This document shows, piece after piece, positions 63,318 through 64,000 of a DNA stretch of 64,000 nt. Position 1 is the first letter of the stretch. Every line of letters begins with the position of its first letter. Source of the DNA: Pseudomonas hamedanensis (GTDB lineage: Bacteria > Pseudomonadota > Gammaproteobacteria > Pseudomonadales > Pseudomonadaceae); NCBI RefSeq assembly GCF_014268595.2, contig NZ_CP077091.1:4136001-4200000 (forward strand), in the 5' to 3' direction. The notes below the pieces were generated by a model. That model searched no databases and was not told the origin of the DNA. It was given only the letters and a program-made list of their open reading frames with translations. The position numbers were made by a program, and so were the translations under genes.

Positions 63318-63350
63318 AGCGCGCCGCACATAAATTTAGGAGCGAGCCTT

Positions 63351-63497
63351 TGTGGTGAGGGGATTTATCTGTGGTGAAGGGATTTATCTGTGGCGAGGGG
63401 ATTTATCCCCGCTGGACTGCGCAGCAGGCCCCAGCTTTTGATTTAAATAAAGCGGGGGCCGCTGCGCGACCCAGCGGGGATAAATCCCCTCGCCACA
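63351..63497. repeat. Second-family inverted repeat with triplicated left arm
   Basis: Arms 63389-63413 and 63473-63497 are complementary (core GGCGAGGGGATTTATCCCC). Immediately before the left arm, its first 19 bases occur twice more head-to-tail (63351-63369, 63370-63388) with one or two changes, giving three tandem copies of TGTGGnGAnGGGATTTATC. Confidence 0.85.
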
Positions 63498-63529
63498 GGG
63501 CTCTTTGCCCTTTTGTATGGCGCTAGAGC

Positions 63530-64000
63530 TTAGAGCGGCGTAGCAGCTACGCTGACACCCATGGTATGGCTCGCCCCCGGCGCCAGGGTGACGATGTCAT
63601 CCATCACATTCGCCGTCTCGATGCACAGCATGCGCTGCCAGCCGTCGTTGTCCATGTCGGGCAGTGCGGCGGCGCGGTCGATCCACGGATTCCAGATCAC
63701 GGCGGTGCGCGAGCCCGTTGAGGTCAACACGATGCGGCGTTCCCAGGTTGGATCAATGATGCTCAACTGCGGCGGTACGTCGAGGTAGATGCGATCGGTC
63801 TCGCCGGTGAACTGCAGATCGCCTTGCTGGCTGGCAATGTTCCAGTCGTCCAGGGTCTCGATGTAATCCAGCCCGGCCACGCCGTCGACATGCACGTTAC
63901 GCACGTCACTGACGGCGAAATACGTGTGCAGCGCCTGGCTGAGGGTCACGCTGTCGGCGCCGCGGTTATGGCTGGTCAGGCTGTAATGCAATTTATCCGA
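63530..64000 (-). CDS. D-hexose-6-phosphate mutarotase, C-terminal part (cut by window edge)
   Basis: Aldose-1-epimerase family (YeaD-type) enzyme interconverting anomers of glucose-6-phosphate and related sugars. About 156 residues are visible: LSQALHTYFAVSDVRNVHVDGVAG (split), DRIYLDVP, VIWNPWIDRAAALPDMDNDGWQRMLCIETAN and the closing APGASHTMGVSV. The gene enters from the right edge, so the N-terminus is missing. Confidence 0.9.
   Translation of the reverse strand, partial: SDKLHYSLTSHNRGADSVTLSQALHTYFAVSDVRNVHVDGVAGLDYIETLDDWNIASQQGDLQFTGETDRIYLDVPPQLSIIDPTWERRIVLTSTGSRTAVIWNPWIDRAAALPDMDNDGWQRMLCIETANVMDDIVTLAPGASHTMGVSVAATPL

Noticed and set aside
63351..63413. Short direct repeats considered as a CRISPR array
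   Set aside because: Units are adjacent with no spacers, and belong to a dispersed inverted-repeat family; no cas genes.

Overview
The window reads as chromosome of a fluorescent Pseudomonas (P. fluorescens group). GC is high, gene order is typically pseudomonad (purE-purK next to a LysR gene and aspA; uvrD, GGDEF/EAL, RpiR regulator, LysR, then two-subunit pyruvate carboxylase), and REP-type inverted repeats of that genus lie between many genes. I identify 56 protein-coding genes (two cut by the window edges), one decayed gene remnant, and a set of DNA-level signals. I see no rRNA, tRNA, CRISPR array or insertion sequence.

Layout. 1-9.5 kb: start of a dihydrolipoamide dehydrogenase gene (lpd3 type); a tightly coupled four-gene operon of three SPFH (HflK/HflC-like) proteins and a P1B-type metal ATPase; cyclopropane fatty acid synthase; cardiolipin synthase. 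10-19.3 kb: a zinc-starvation (Zur) cluster. One arm is folE2, a metal ABC transporter, a gamma-carbonic-anhydrase-like gene and a dihydroorotase; the other is a CobW/ZigA GTPase and a DUF1826 gene, with a second CobW nearby. Two small exported Cys-containing proteins lie among them, and two near-identical Zur-type palindromes stand at the promoters. 19.3-36 kb: DUF3301 gene, pdxY, thioesterase, cation/proton antiporter, SMI1/KNR4, Tim44-like gene, uvrD, GGDEF/EAL protein, HexR-like regulator, LysR, and pyruvate carboxylase subunits A and B. 36-57 kb is more accessory: autotransporter, a hipA-hipB pair in reversed order, an amino-acid ABC transporter beside a homocysteine S-methyltransferase gene, a PaiB/GNAT/GNAT operon divergent from a MocR regulator, a 1534-residue DUF6543-like protein, acetylpolyamine amidohydrolase followed by a dead polyamine-binding-protein gene, AraC, an AT-rich orphan, asparaginase and an alanine/sodium symporter. 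57-64 kb: aspA, HypT-like LysR, purEK, small membrane and exported proteins, and the end of a hexose-6-phosphate mutarotase.

How the parts fit. The Zur cluster is a coherent programme for life without zinc: uptake (ABC), metal-flexible or back-up enzymes (FolE2, dihydroorotase, gamma-CA) and metal delivery (CobW). The pyruvate carboxylase block, with its LysR and HexR-like neighbours, looks like anaplerotic carbon control. The polyamine and amino-acid genes suggest use of nitrogen compounds.

The most interesting signals are in the DNA rather than the gene list: (i) three DnaA boxes plus degenerate copies on a strict 12-bp period inside the linker of the MocR gene; (ii) three parS-like palindromes, two inside genes, which together suggest an origin-proximal location; (iii) three TGCA-N6-TGCA palindromes spaced 41-42 bp apart ahead of the hip genes; (iv) a HexR-type operator, and a stem-loop-rich purE leader. 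The SPFH/ATPase operon, with its 16-histidine leader, is the best candidate for an undescribed protein system.
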